Source: Oikopleura dioica
Taxonomy: Eukaryota; Chordata; Appendicularia; Copelata; Oikopleuridae
Length of the DNA: 64,000 nucleotides
Direction of reading: 5' to 3'
Assembly: GCA_907165135.1 (NCBI GenBank)
Contig: OU015568.1
Coordinates: 11,974,501 to 12,038,500, forward strand
Both the position numbers and the translations under genes were made by a program. Of this stretch, positions 1 through 10,900 are shown piece by piece (within the stretch, counting starts at the first letter, position 1; each line of letters starts with the position of its first letter). Under the pieces are notes generated by a model, which was not told the origin of the DNA, did no database searches, and saw only the letters and a list, made by a program, of their open reading frames with translations.

Positions 1-15
1 AACAGAAATAAATAC

Positions 16-644
16 CTTTGGTTTGGGCTCTTCAACAGTCTCAGACGGAAACCGTCGCTTGCCCCTGAAAGCGGTGAGAGGACTCTCCGCTCGTCTGCTG
101 ATAACATCACCGCTTCCAGGCTTGGTAACGAATTTGCCCCGCTTTGGACTGCCAGGACAAGGACCGAATTCGCTCCTTCGAAGAATCGAGCTTGTTCCAG
201 TCGGTGAGCTCGAGATCGGCCCGATCTGAGCTGCACCCATTGTATCGCCAATTTTTGATATGAAGTTCGTTTCATTTTCGTGCGTTATTTCATCCTGACT
301 GAATCCATCGATTGAGTCACGGCGACGAATGTCAATCAATCGAGGGGATAAAGTGCCAGAGTGGCGGCGCTGGTGGTGTTTTCCGTCAAATTGGGTGTCG
401 ATAGAGACGATAGATGAGTCAGATGATTGGAGGCGGAGCTTTTGCGGCTTTTCAAGCAGAGTCAGTTCTTTGTCGCTCTCAACAAGAGAGGAAGAATCAT
501 TTAATGACTAAAATTCGTATATTTATTGTTGAATTATTTGTTGAAAATGGGATCAATTACTTTTGTGAAAGGGCAATCCTCATCCGGCATCCGTTTATTT
601 TCCTCAACGGATGAGTCCGAATCCGAGTCGTCTTTCGAATCCAT
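16..644 (-). CDS. Unrecognised acidic Ser-rich protein, 5' part only
   Basis: Two exons are visible: 561-644 (28 codons) and 16-507, joined in phase 0 across a 53-bp GT-AG intron. A donor (CCAAAG then gtattt) at 10-16 shows the gene continues beyond the window edge. The start is the ATG at 644, just after TTGTTTTAG, which looks like a spliced-leader acceptor. The first exon is acidic and serine-rich (MDSKDDSDSDSSVEEN). The second is polar and probably disordered, with basic patches such as RLIDIRRRD and FRGKRRFPSE. I see no domain, signal peptide or membrane segment. The coding frame is open for 192 codons with clean splice sites, so the gene is real, but its function is unknown. Confidence 0.6.
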
Positions 645-880
645 TCTAAAACAATAGTTGTTTCAGTATTTTTCGGTAGAGGAGAAAAAAGTTCAATTTT
701 CCTAAATTCAGTAGAGCACACTGAAACGTTCAATCATCGGTCTGCTTCTTTGCATGTCAGGCCGTTAACGAATGGAGGATGAGAAAAAGATACATGTAGT
801 GATGACCAAAGGGCAATGAGTTGTCATCGACTAGTTGAAAGAATTTAATCCGGCAGTGGATAGTTGGAACGCGAACGTTC

Positions 881-3800
881 TTATGCGTGCAGCACGCGGA
901 ATTCCTTGAACACATTGAGTGCTGGCTCAACTGTGCCTTGGGTGAACAGGAGCTCGCTCAGCTGCTTATCGTAACTGAGGACAGCCTGGAAAGAGGTTAA
1001 CTATGAATCGAAAGAAGATGACCTACAGTTTCGTTGCGAAGGAACACTTCCTGGAGACGCTCACAGGTGCACTGGAGCCAATGTCTGTTCTTCGCCTGTA
1101 CAAGAGTCTCTTGCGTATCCATCATTTCATCCTCTTCGATCGGAAGTCCGTGCTTGGCCACGTGCTCCGAAATCACTCCAATAAATCTCTAAACAAATCA
1201 TTGCAAATGAAAATTGAAAAAACAAACCTGGAAAATAACCAGGAAAAGGTTCTTCTGCTCTACTTTGGCATTCTCTAACTTCTCTCTGAACGTCTCAACT
1301 TCTGACTCTGACGGCGCAAACGCAGCGTAAGAGTCCATCATATCCTGAGTTTCTGCAGCCTCCGTTCCTACAGATTGAAAATGTATCAAACTTCAAAATA
1401 ATATCAAACCTTCTTCAAGCTTAATTGACGCCTGGTGCAATCGAGACTTGATACTTTCGTATTCATCTGTAACACGGTCGACGTGAGACTTCATTTTCGA
1501 AATTGTTCCATGAAGAATCTTGGAAAGAGTTAAAACTCCAAGATAAAGATGAAGGATCTCACCTCCCAAACAAAATATCTTTGGAAGTTGCTGGACATTT
1601 CCACTGAAAAGATCCATTGTGCAACTGAAGCTGGATCGACAATTTGAGCTCGGATGCACTTGTCGATCAAAACCACCTAGAAAATTTTGAGTCTGAGTCA
1701 GAATATCCAATATAATAGTAAAAGAACTTACGATCATTTGAGGATGATCCTTCCACATATCATACAAGATCTGGAGAAGCTTGACCTTCGCGCCTTCGTT
1801 CTTAGCGAGTCGCTTCAGCATAATATGATATTTTGATAGCGCTACAATATTTTTAAAAATAAACAGTTGAGATAAATTTACCGGCGAAAGAATGAGAGAA
1901 CGTCTTGGAAGCGATGAACATCAGAGTTTGAAGAAAAACGTCAAGTGCATTCGGGTTGTAGTCTAATAAAATGTTGATGAGATTTTCTGTGAATAATTTA
2001 CCCGGATTTTCTTCATTATCGGGCTCAGTAGGCTTTGGCACATCCTTTAGGATGTCAAAAATCTCTTCTGCCGTCGCCTTCGATCTAATGGCGTATTCTA
2101 ACTTTCTGGAACATGCAACAGCTGGATTCTCAGACATGCCATCGTCGTCATCGTGCTTGTATTTGAATCTAATGATAGGCTCGCTCGGAAGCAATGGCTC
2201 GAAGTCTTGTGGTACTGTCTCGTTGATCCTCTGATGGTAGCACAAACGTCTACATTTTTCGAGCACTTCTCGGATGAAAGCAGGTCGCGAAGATTCTAAG
2301 TCTTGTTGGAGACAATCTGCCCACTCATCCCAGGACCATCGGAACTGGAAATTAGACAAGTGATGAGCGAACCAGTTAGTAAATCGGTCAGCAGTTGGTC
2401 GAGTCAAATCGTCCAGCTTTTCAAAGATCAATTCTGTTGCCAGCGCGAGAACTTGTGGCATAAACTGGGGCTGTAGTTTGCAAAGCTCAATGAAAATCGT
2501 CGCAAAACAAATGTCAGGAACAATCGGAGTTGGGACTCGGAAGATGTACGAAAAGATGACCTCGACGATCATGTGATAGATCGGCACTTTAGATTTGTTC
2601 GAGTAGCTCAAAAGACGAGTCGCGCATTCTTTTCGCTCTCTATAATAAGTGAAGAAAAGAGTGGTTAGGTTCTCTTCGACGATAAATCGACCAATTGAGT
2701 CATTGGCTGGAAGCGGGGCTCCATCTTCTTCGCCAACCTCATCCATCTTGAAGAGGCGGAACATCATGAACGGCTTAGGGTAGATAAATTGAGGCTCATG
2801 AGGAGGAAGGACGAATCGAGGAAGGTTCTGTCGAACAGCTTCTGCCAAGATACCTTCGAATCCTATGTAAGGCCTTAGGATAAAGCCTTCGTCGTCCCAG
2901 TTGTTCTTTGCAAGATTTTTGATCTGACTCCAAAGAGAGTCGACATTGTCTTCCATTCGCTGCTGTTTTTCCGTTCTCCAAACACTCAAGAGGCTGAAAT
3001 GATCACGGTTTCGTTGAGCTACGTAGTCCCCCATCGTATTCATCAGGCGATCAACTTCTGCGGACTCGTCATTGTAAAGCTTTCGGCCACACCAAGGGAG
3101 AGATGAGAGACAGATGTAAACAAGGGCATCCTTTCGTCGCTGGGATGCATTTTCTTCGTCAAGGCAGTCAAGGAAGGAGTCGAAGAATGTAATGACGGTG
3201 CTGGCAGTGATCACACCACAGTTGCTAAGATCTTTATAGATGGTGGCAAGTTGATGCCTAATTGGAAGCAAATATGAACTATCGTAAGCGAGCGAACATG
3301 CGTCTACTGCTGGTAACCAGGGTAACCGGCAACCCAGGCGACCCTTAATAGGCGCGATAGATAAATATTAATCTGTGGGACTTTTTGGAATTAGGCTCCG
3401 TCAAGGTCAGGTCGTGTGTGGTGGGGTGTGGTCCTTGCCCCCACCATACAACTTTCATGCGGCGGAGGAGCAATGCCCCACGATGATCAGGAGCATAGTT
3501 GCTATGGGGAACGGTTTCCACGGAAATCTGAGCCAGTAAGGGAGTTTATGAAGCTCCGACTCTTTGGCAACAGAAATGTTCAAGAACACCTTCCAGAGCG
3601 GATTCCTGTCGATCCTTTATTCGATCGGCAGTAAGCCACTGCTGATCTGGGACAAAAAGGTTCGAAATGGTCACATCAAGAGAATCACCGATAACGACAT
3701 TCAATCCCTCGTACTTGAGATCGAAGGCACCAATGTCTCAACAACTTACATCACCTGTCCCGCAGGTATTTCGGTGATCTTCTCTGAATGAATTATTCGA

Positions 3801-4773
3801 CCGCTTTAGATCCAAAGAAAACGCTGGGAATCAAGCTTCCATTTCTCGTCATGATCATCAAAAACTTGAAAAAGTACTTCACATTCGAAGTCCAGGTAAA
3901 TTTAAGAAATTAAAAGTAATGGCATTAAATTGTGATTTTACAGGTGCTTGACGATAAAAACGTACGTCGAAGATTCCGCGCATCAAACTATCAATCAACA
4001 ACGCGTGTAAAACCGTTTATTTGCACAATGCCGATGCGATTAGACGATGGCTGGAACCAAATTCAATTCAACTTATCAGGTAATCCTTGAAGGCAGACAT
4101 TGCTCTTATCGACCGTTCAAGATTTCACAAGAAGAGCTTACGGAACTAATTACATCGAGACATTGCGTGTGCAGATCCACGCCAATTGCCGAATCCGCCG
4201 CGTTTATTTCTCGGATCGATTGTACTCAGAAGACGAGCTACCTGCTGAGTTCAAGCTGTATCTCCCTGTACAAAATAAAAAATAAACAGCTAGATAAAAA
4301 ATCAGTGTCACCATGTTCCTGTGATAAAACGAAACATAAAACGCACAGTTTCCCAGCGACAGGCGATAACGTTGTCACGAAGGTCGGCCATGATGTACTT
4401 CATGAATTCGGAACCGAACGAGTCGCTCTTCGAGTTGAGCCAGCCGACGAGCGTTGAGTAAATGGTGACCTTTTCCGGCATCTAAAGTTGAAAGATCAAA
4501 TTCTGACCCTTCATAAAGCTCGATTACCTGAACAGCAGCACATGCAAGAGTCTCAATAATGAAATCCTTGAAATTCGCCAAATCTGATTTCAAAACCTTC
4601 GCCAATCCCTCCAAATTCGACTCCAGCGATGAAGTGGACTTCTCGCCGATACGACAGATGAGCGACTCGAGCCTAGTTTCAATCTCACCGTGAGATTCCT
4701 GAGGCAATGATCGACCGCGATCGTCGTCCGAGGACGAAGAAGAGTCACTATCGGAATGACGTCTTCGGCCCAT
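881..4773 (-). CDS. NCBP1: Nuclear cap-binding protein subunit 1 (CBP80)
   Basis: Large subunit of the nuclear cap-binding complex, which with CBP20 binds the m7G cap of Pol II transcripts and supports splicing, export and the pioneer round of translation. Nine exons (4528-4773, 4319-4481, 1882-3231, 1732-1841, 1563-1676, 1410-1518, 1228-1367, 1027-1188, 881-985) give 832 residues, against about 790 in human. Family signatures are the start [30 protein letters not shown] (MIF4G-like domain 1), [15 protein letters not shown] and [11 protein letters not shown]. Seven introns are 39-55 bp and GT-AG. Intron 2 (3232-4318) is 1,087 bp, must use GA-AG to keep the conserved RFITDLSNC junction, and encloses CFAP20 on the other strand. 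DYNC2H1 ends 142 bp upstream in the same direction. Confidence 0.95.
3232..4318 (-). other. Long GA-AG intron of NCBP1 hosting CFAP20
   Basis: The donor is ATCACAG followed by GAACATGG, and the acceptor is ATAAAG before ATCTTAGC. No GT donor near the exon end keeps the frame. With GA-AG the protein reads RFI-TDLSNC, matching the conserved segment of NCBP1. The intron holds the complete CFAP20 gene (3576-4285, + strand), leaving about 340 bp upstream of its ATG and 33 bp after its stop. Confidence 0.8.
3576..4285 (+). CDS. CFAP20: Cilia- and flagella-associated protein 20
   Basis: Doublet-microtubule inner-junction protein of cilia and basal bodies (BUG22 family). Four exons (3576-3765, 3810-3895, 3944-4079, 4122-4285) with GT-AG introns of 42-48 bp give 191 residues, the usual family length of about 193. 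The protein is almost unchanged from the vertebrate one: it starts [20 protein letters not shown] and includes [38 protein letters not shown] and [19 protein letters not shown]. The ATG at 3576 is chosen because it starts at the conserved first residue; an upstream in-frame ATG adds only three residues. The gene is nested antisense inside the GA-AG intron of NCBP1, so both genes must be transcribed through the same DNA in opposite directions. Confidence 0.97.
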
Positions 4774-4915
4774 TCTGATTCTTACAAATATTACAATAGG
4801 TTGTTTTTTATTGAAATATATTTATACAGAGCAAGGTAGAAAAATATAAAGTGCAACTAAAATAGACATTCATAGAAAAATATAGTAAATCGCAGTAGAT
4901 AAAGTAAATTTCGTT

Positions 4916-7900
4916 CTAAAGTCGTAAATTTTCATACAGAAGATAAGAAAAGAGCCGCGCCAGAGAGAAGCCATGGTGATGCGTCAGATCCAAGACCGCT
5001 GAGGACTGCTGGGCATATAAGATTATCGCGGTGTTGATCTTAAAACCATTAATTTCGGCTAAATAATTTTTTATACCGGAATAAAGAGGGAGCGAAGCTG
5101 AATTATCATCCGCAAAAGAGACTCCCATCGGCGGGAGCTCCACAGTTGACTTTGTGTTGATATCGGCATGGGAAAGCTTCGATCTAAAATCAGCGCCAGA
5201 CAAGACAATCCCCGACACTTTGAGCTTGGCACTAGAAGTTGACAGAGTCAACACGGCGTTAGCAGGGGCGTTTTCGTGCAATTGCAAGGCAGCTATCAAC
5301 GCAGACGGGCGGAACATCATGCTAACATTGAGTGACGACGATGATACTGAATAAATTTGATCATTACAAAGGTCAACAATGCGATGATTTTTACCGGAAG
5401 TAATTAAGTAATTCGTTATTTTCGCCAGCTTGTCCAGGAAGGCTATCGGCTCTTCGGGGCCATCCGAGAACGCTCTTAACCAACTTGAAGGCGTTTCTGC
5501 ATCGAGAATTGCTTGAGCTTCCGCTTTAGCTTTGGAAGTCACTAAACCCCGCAGAGCAGATTCCATGCCATTTATTGAATCGTTGACGACTTTGAAAACT
5601 GACTTCAACAAGCGCTTTTCACCGATTAAAAAGCTCTCTATCGGCTGAGGAGAGGATTGAGACACATCAAGAGCGGATATAGCTTCAATGGTAGATCGAC
5701 TGAATAACCTAGTATTGGGATCTTAGATTCGTTAGACTCCCTCGTCCCCTAAGGTCACTTGCTTATCTAGATCGAGCTTTGCTCGGTCGCCGCCGTGTCA
5801 AAGATACTTTACTCGTTTTCTTCACTCGTCCAGATATAGAGAGCAGGCAAACTACGCTAGAAGTGGGAGATTCAGCAGAAGCTAGGATCCCTTCAGTGGT
5901 ATCAGAGTAGTCCCGTTGGAGAAAAGGTAAATTTTCCGCCATCGACAACCGAAGTTTCGCAACTTGGACGCTGATTGGCCGTCAGCGGAGTCGAGGGGAA
6001 CCGAATCACCAACCGCCACCGCGCCGCCGGAGAAACTCCACTCAGAGAATTTTCCGCGCCGCACCACACCAACACCACCCCGAGCGAGCGCCACCACACG
6101 AGCGCCACCACGACCCACGCGCCGAAAGTCGCGCCCACGCAACCACGCACGCACGCCGGGGAAAACCTAAAATACTCAGAAAAACAGAATTCTTTCGCCA
6201 CTTTTCACCAAAAATCGAGAGAAGTTTACGAAGAATCGACCCTTGGACCAGACCTTGAAATTTCGACAATCGCTGGACAGAGAAATCGTCGGGCGTTTGC
6301 GCAAAAAGGCACCTCAGCTCATCATATTGCGACTTTTAGTCGCAGTATTTTCTGAGGGCCTGAAAGGTAATCCAAGGCCCATAAACCCTTACTGCCGATA
6401 TATTTCGAGCTATGGCGGCGAACAAATCACTGCTAGAAACCGTCACCGAAATAAGAAGCATAAACGATCGAGTAAACTACCTCGAAGAACAAGTGCGAAA
6501 TGACGAATCACTTAAGCCAAGCCTAGAGCCCTTGATCACAGAAAGCAGAGTAAAATTAGAACAGCTCAGTACAACGCTTCTTACCTGCGAGCTCGATCAA
6601 GGAAAAGAATCTACGAATGCTACAATGAGAGAAGAAGCATGGGTGGCCACTACCTGGTCTCGTCACGTCCAAGACTTGCCGAAGCTGGACGCCGCATGCA
6701 ACACATCTTTCAACACCTTCTTGGGCAGAGCCGACATTTATCACCGCGCCTACGTCCGCGACAGACCTTCACGTGAACAGCCTTTCATCGCAGCAGTGTA
6801 CAGCCACTTCGACTTGAACATCGAACGCTCACTTGGAACCGAATTTCTGAATTGTCAAGACTGGAAATCGGCCAAGGCGCTGCTAGAGAAATCATTCGCC
6901 GCGAAGAGTCACTACTTACTGAAGCTAAGCGAAGTTTTCGACGTCGAATACGACCATTCGAAGCCGTTTGCACACTACACCGCCAACGTCTTGCAAAAGA
7001 TGAACGAGGCGAAGCAAGCGACTTTGAACTCTTACCGACAAGAGAAGTCAGCCGACGCCGGGGTCGATGAAATATTCGACATATTCTCGACGATGATGCT
7101 GTACTTGAATCTTAGGAAAGAAGAACCAGACGTTTTCAACGCAATCCTTCCAAGCCTATCAAAAGTTTACGATATCAACGAACTCTGCCGTCTCGCCCAA
7201 TCCACAAGACAGAATCGAGTTGACAGCGCGACCGTCTCCCAGCACTTCAACAGAAATAAGAACAAAAAGAAGAAGAATGCTAAGCGCGCCAGCACCGATT
7301 CTAAGGATGGGAAAGACGATAAACAACCAGAATCCAAGAAGATTAATACGACTAAGAACGTCGAAGATTTCCAACCATTCGATGTTCACTTTTACACAGT
7401 GAAGAAGAAGCGACCAGGAAAGGCTTATTTCGCTTCGGCTACCATCATTACGGGCTCTAAAAGTTTTGACGTATCGATGGAAGTCGACAGCGGAGCCGAG
7501 TCCTCCTGTCTGTCCGCTGCTTACGTTCCCGACAAATTTCTCCAGATGCTGAAGCCCTGCCCCTTCAAGGTCACCGGTTTCAGCCCAAATATCCCCGCCG
7601 AGCAGCCGAGGGGTATCCTTCCCTGCCGCTTATCATTCAATGGTGGCCCTGCATTCTCCTTGAATCTCACCATCATGCCAGGCAGTAAATACCCAAGTCT
7701 ACTGGGCCGCGATATACTAGAGAATGCGATGACGGACAGCTTCACAGTCGACAATAAGAATCGTACTCTCTCATTTTGCTACAACGAAGCCTTCACACAA
7801 ACTGAGACTCAAGTGGTGAAGCTGGACGGAGTGAAGCGGACCAAAATCAAGAAATACTTGACGACTAGATCAGCGGTCAAAGACAGCGATCGGTCCCGCA

Positions 7901-10900
7901 CTCAACCACCACGAGAAGTCCCAAAGCTGGACGCGCCGAACAAGAACGCAGCCAGGTGCCCCATTCAGCTAGCGAAGCAAAAACTCGGAATAACCCTACC
8001 AGCAGACGCAGACCCGGGGCAAAAGAAGATGGTCGCCGAGCTGTGTTTGGAATTCGACGACAGATTCGGCTGCGACGGTCAAAAAATGGGTGAATTCCCG
8101 TTCGAGATCGAAATCCCGACTGATGGTACGAGTCGAAACATCAGTCAACACCCGATTCCGCAAGCTTTTCATGGTCAGGTCAGCGATCACATCTCCGAAC
8201 TGCTCGAAACGAAAATAATAGAAGAGATCAAAGACCAGAAAGGGTTTAACAGCCCGGTATTGCCTATTCCTAAGAAATCTGGGGAAATGCGCTTCTGCAT
8301 CAACTACAAAAACAGCCTGAACAAATGCCTCTCCGACAAATCCGACCCTTACCATCTCCCAAGCATGGAGGATACGATTGCGAACATTGGACCGGGCAAT
8401 AAGTTTTTCGCCACAGTTGATCTACGAAGTGGATATTGGCAGTGCCCTGTAAAGAAAAGCGACAGGTACAAGACTTCCTTCCAGTGGGGTGGGAAATCTT
8501 ACGCCTTCTGCAGACTACCATTCGGTTATCGATGCTCGGGGAATATATTCTCGCGCGTCGTAAACACAATTCTCGACTCAAGCCCCACCAGGAAAAAGAT
8601 GCTTTCTTATATCGATGACATAGTGTGTTTTGGGAAGACTTTCAGCTGCTATTACAACACTCTCCGAAACCTATTCATCGCGCTCCGCAAGTTTAACGCT
8701 AAACTCAAGGGCGAAAAGTGCTCTTTCCTACAATCCGAAGCTCACTTTTTGGGCCGAATCATCAACGAAGATGGAATCAAACCGGACCCTGCGCAAGTCT
8801 CCGCTCTTCGTCAGATGAAACCCCCACGCTCCCAAAAGGAGTTAGCTTCATTAATCGGGTCATTGAATTGGATCCGAGGTTTTCTAGAAACGAAAATGGG
8901 CGAAGCTATTTCATCCGGTTGCTTCTCGAGCAGAATGAAGCCCATAAACGATGTTCGAAATTCGGCGAACGAAACAAATTGTTTCAAGTGGACCAAAGAA
9001 GCGGATTTGGCGCTCAAGGAAATTCAACGACGACTCTCCGAGACTCCAGTCATAAGTTTTCCTAACTTTGACGAGTCTTTTCATCTCTACACAGACGCGA
9101 GCCTGTACGCAGCGGGTGGCGTCCTGCTACAAGAGTATGGCGGGAGAGTGCACCTAGTAAGCGCGATTTCCCACACCTTCAACAAAGCTGAAAGAAAATG
9201 GAACACTTCAGAAAAGGAAATGTTTAGCATTGTCTGGTGCTGCGAGCGACTGGAAAAGCTCCTGAAAGGTAGATTCTTTCAGATTCACACAGACCACCGA
9301 TCTTTGATCTTCCTACACAAAAAGAAGTTCAAGAATTCTAAAATAAGCCGATGGCAAAGCCGATTGGAAGAATTCGATTTTCACATTGTCTACATCAAGG
9401 GATCAGAAAATCAATTCGCCGACTTTATGAGCCGCAGACCTGGCGAGGACGACAAATCACTTGGATACGACTCTGAGTTTCCCGTTGGTCGCGAGTACGA
9501 AATCGACAAGAATTCACCAGTACGTGTCTTCGTCCCTTTCTGGAACGAAAATCAGTTTCCGGAGAAAATCACTTTATCAGAGGTGAAGATACATAAGGTA
9601 AACGTCAAGGCTATCGCGGCGCCAATGGAGATTCCGTTGGTGTCAGCGAATTATAATAACATTCTGGACTATCAAAGGGAGGACTCTGCTCTGAGTGCAA
9701 TCATCACTTTTCTGGAATCTGGTAAGGAGCCACTGGACATAAAATCGCTGGTGAAGGACTCCGACCACCGACAATCGTCTCTACTCAAGATGGAAAAAGC
9801 TCTGTTCCTGGATAACACTACCGGGTGCTTGATGTGTCAATTCAAATCTGGCGCGCGGGCGGTGGTACCGGAAGCGGTAAAAGTCACTTTCTCTTTCTAG
9901 CTCACGACTTGTCCGGTCATCTGGGCGAGCCGCGGACTTTAGAGCGATTAGAGGACGTTTGGTGGCCTTCATTTCAAGACGATGTTTCTAACTACGTCCA
10001 CAGCTGCGTCCCTTGCCTACGCAGAAAAGGATCTGCTGGAACTCGTACCAAACCGCCACTTGGAACCCTTCGTCGTGGAAAAACAGCTGGCGAATCGATT
10101 CAGATCGATTTCGCTTGTATGCCTCCCGCTGGCGGATTCAAGTATTATTTGGTGGTGGCGGACACTTTCTCTCGCTACACTTGGTGCATTCCGACGCGGT
10201 CCGACACTGCTATCCGCGCTGCAAAAGCGCTCATCTACAAGGTCTTCCTTCCCATGGATTTCTTGCCGAAACATCTACACAGTGACAGAGGTACCCACTT
10301 CTGCGCAAGCGTGATTGACGAAATGTGTAAGCTTAACCAGATAAAACATACAATAAGTACCGCATTTCACCCTCAATCAAACGCTTTCGCAGAAAGAGCG
10401 AATCGGACTATCAAAAACAGTCTATTCTGCATGGTCAACTCATCTTCCGGTCGAAAAACTTGGGCCGACTGCGTTCCCCACGTGATGCGCGCGCTCAATA
10501 GTGTGAAAAACAAAAGCACGAAAATTTCACCGCGAGAAGTTTGGTTTGGCCGAAAAAGTACTTTCACCCACTCTACTGGCGCAGAAATGACAGCGGAAAC
10601 ACCTCAGGTGTTTGGTCTCAATGTGGGAGCTTTAGCGAAATCGGCGGAAGCCATTGTGAAAACTGCGATGGAAGCTGCTGACCGAGCCATGGAGCACAGG
10701 CTGAAAAACGAGCCTAAGCCGAGACCAATCCCCGCTGGCGCTGTCGTGTACATTAAGCGAGAAAACCTGACCGACGCTAAAAGCAAGAAGGAACGCTGGG
10801 TAGGTCCCCTGAAAGCCGTTTCGAGCAACGACTGGGTCGTCATGGTCGAAGATAAAAAAGGACAACGTGATTTCATCCATCGAGAACACGTGGTTCACGC

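Noticed and set aside
5882-6355. Overlapping ORFs on both strands in the retrotransposon leader
   Set aside because: GC-rich low-complexity leader between the primer-binding site and gag start; no domain, and frames overlap on both strands.
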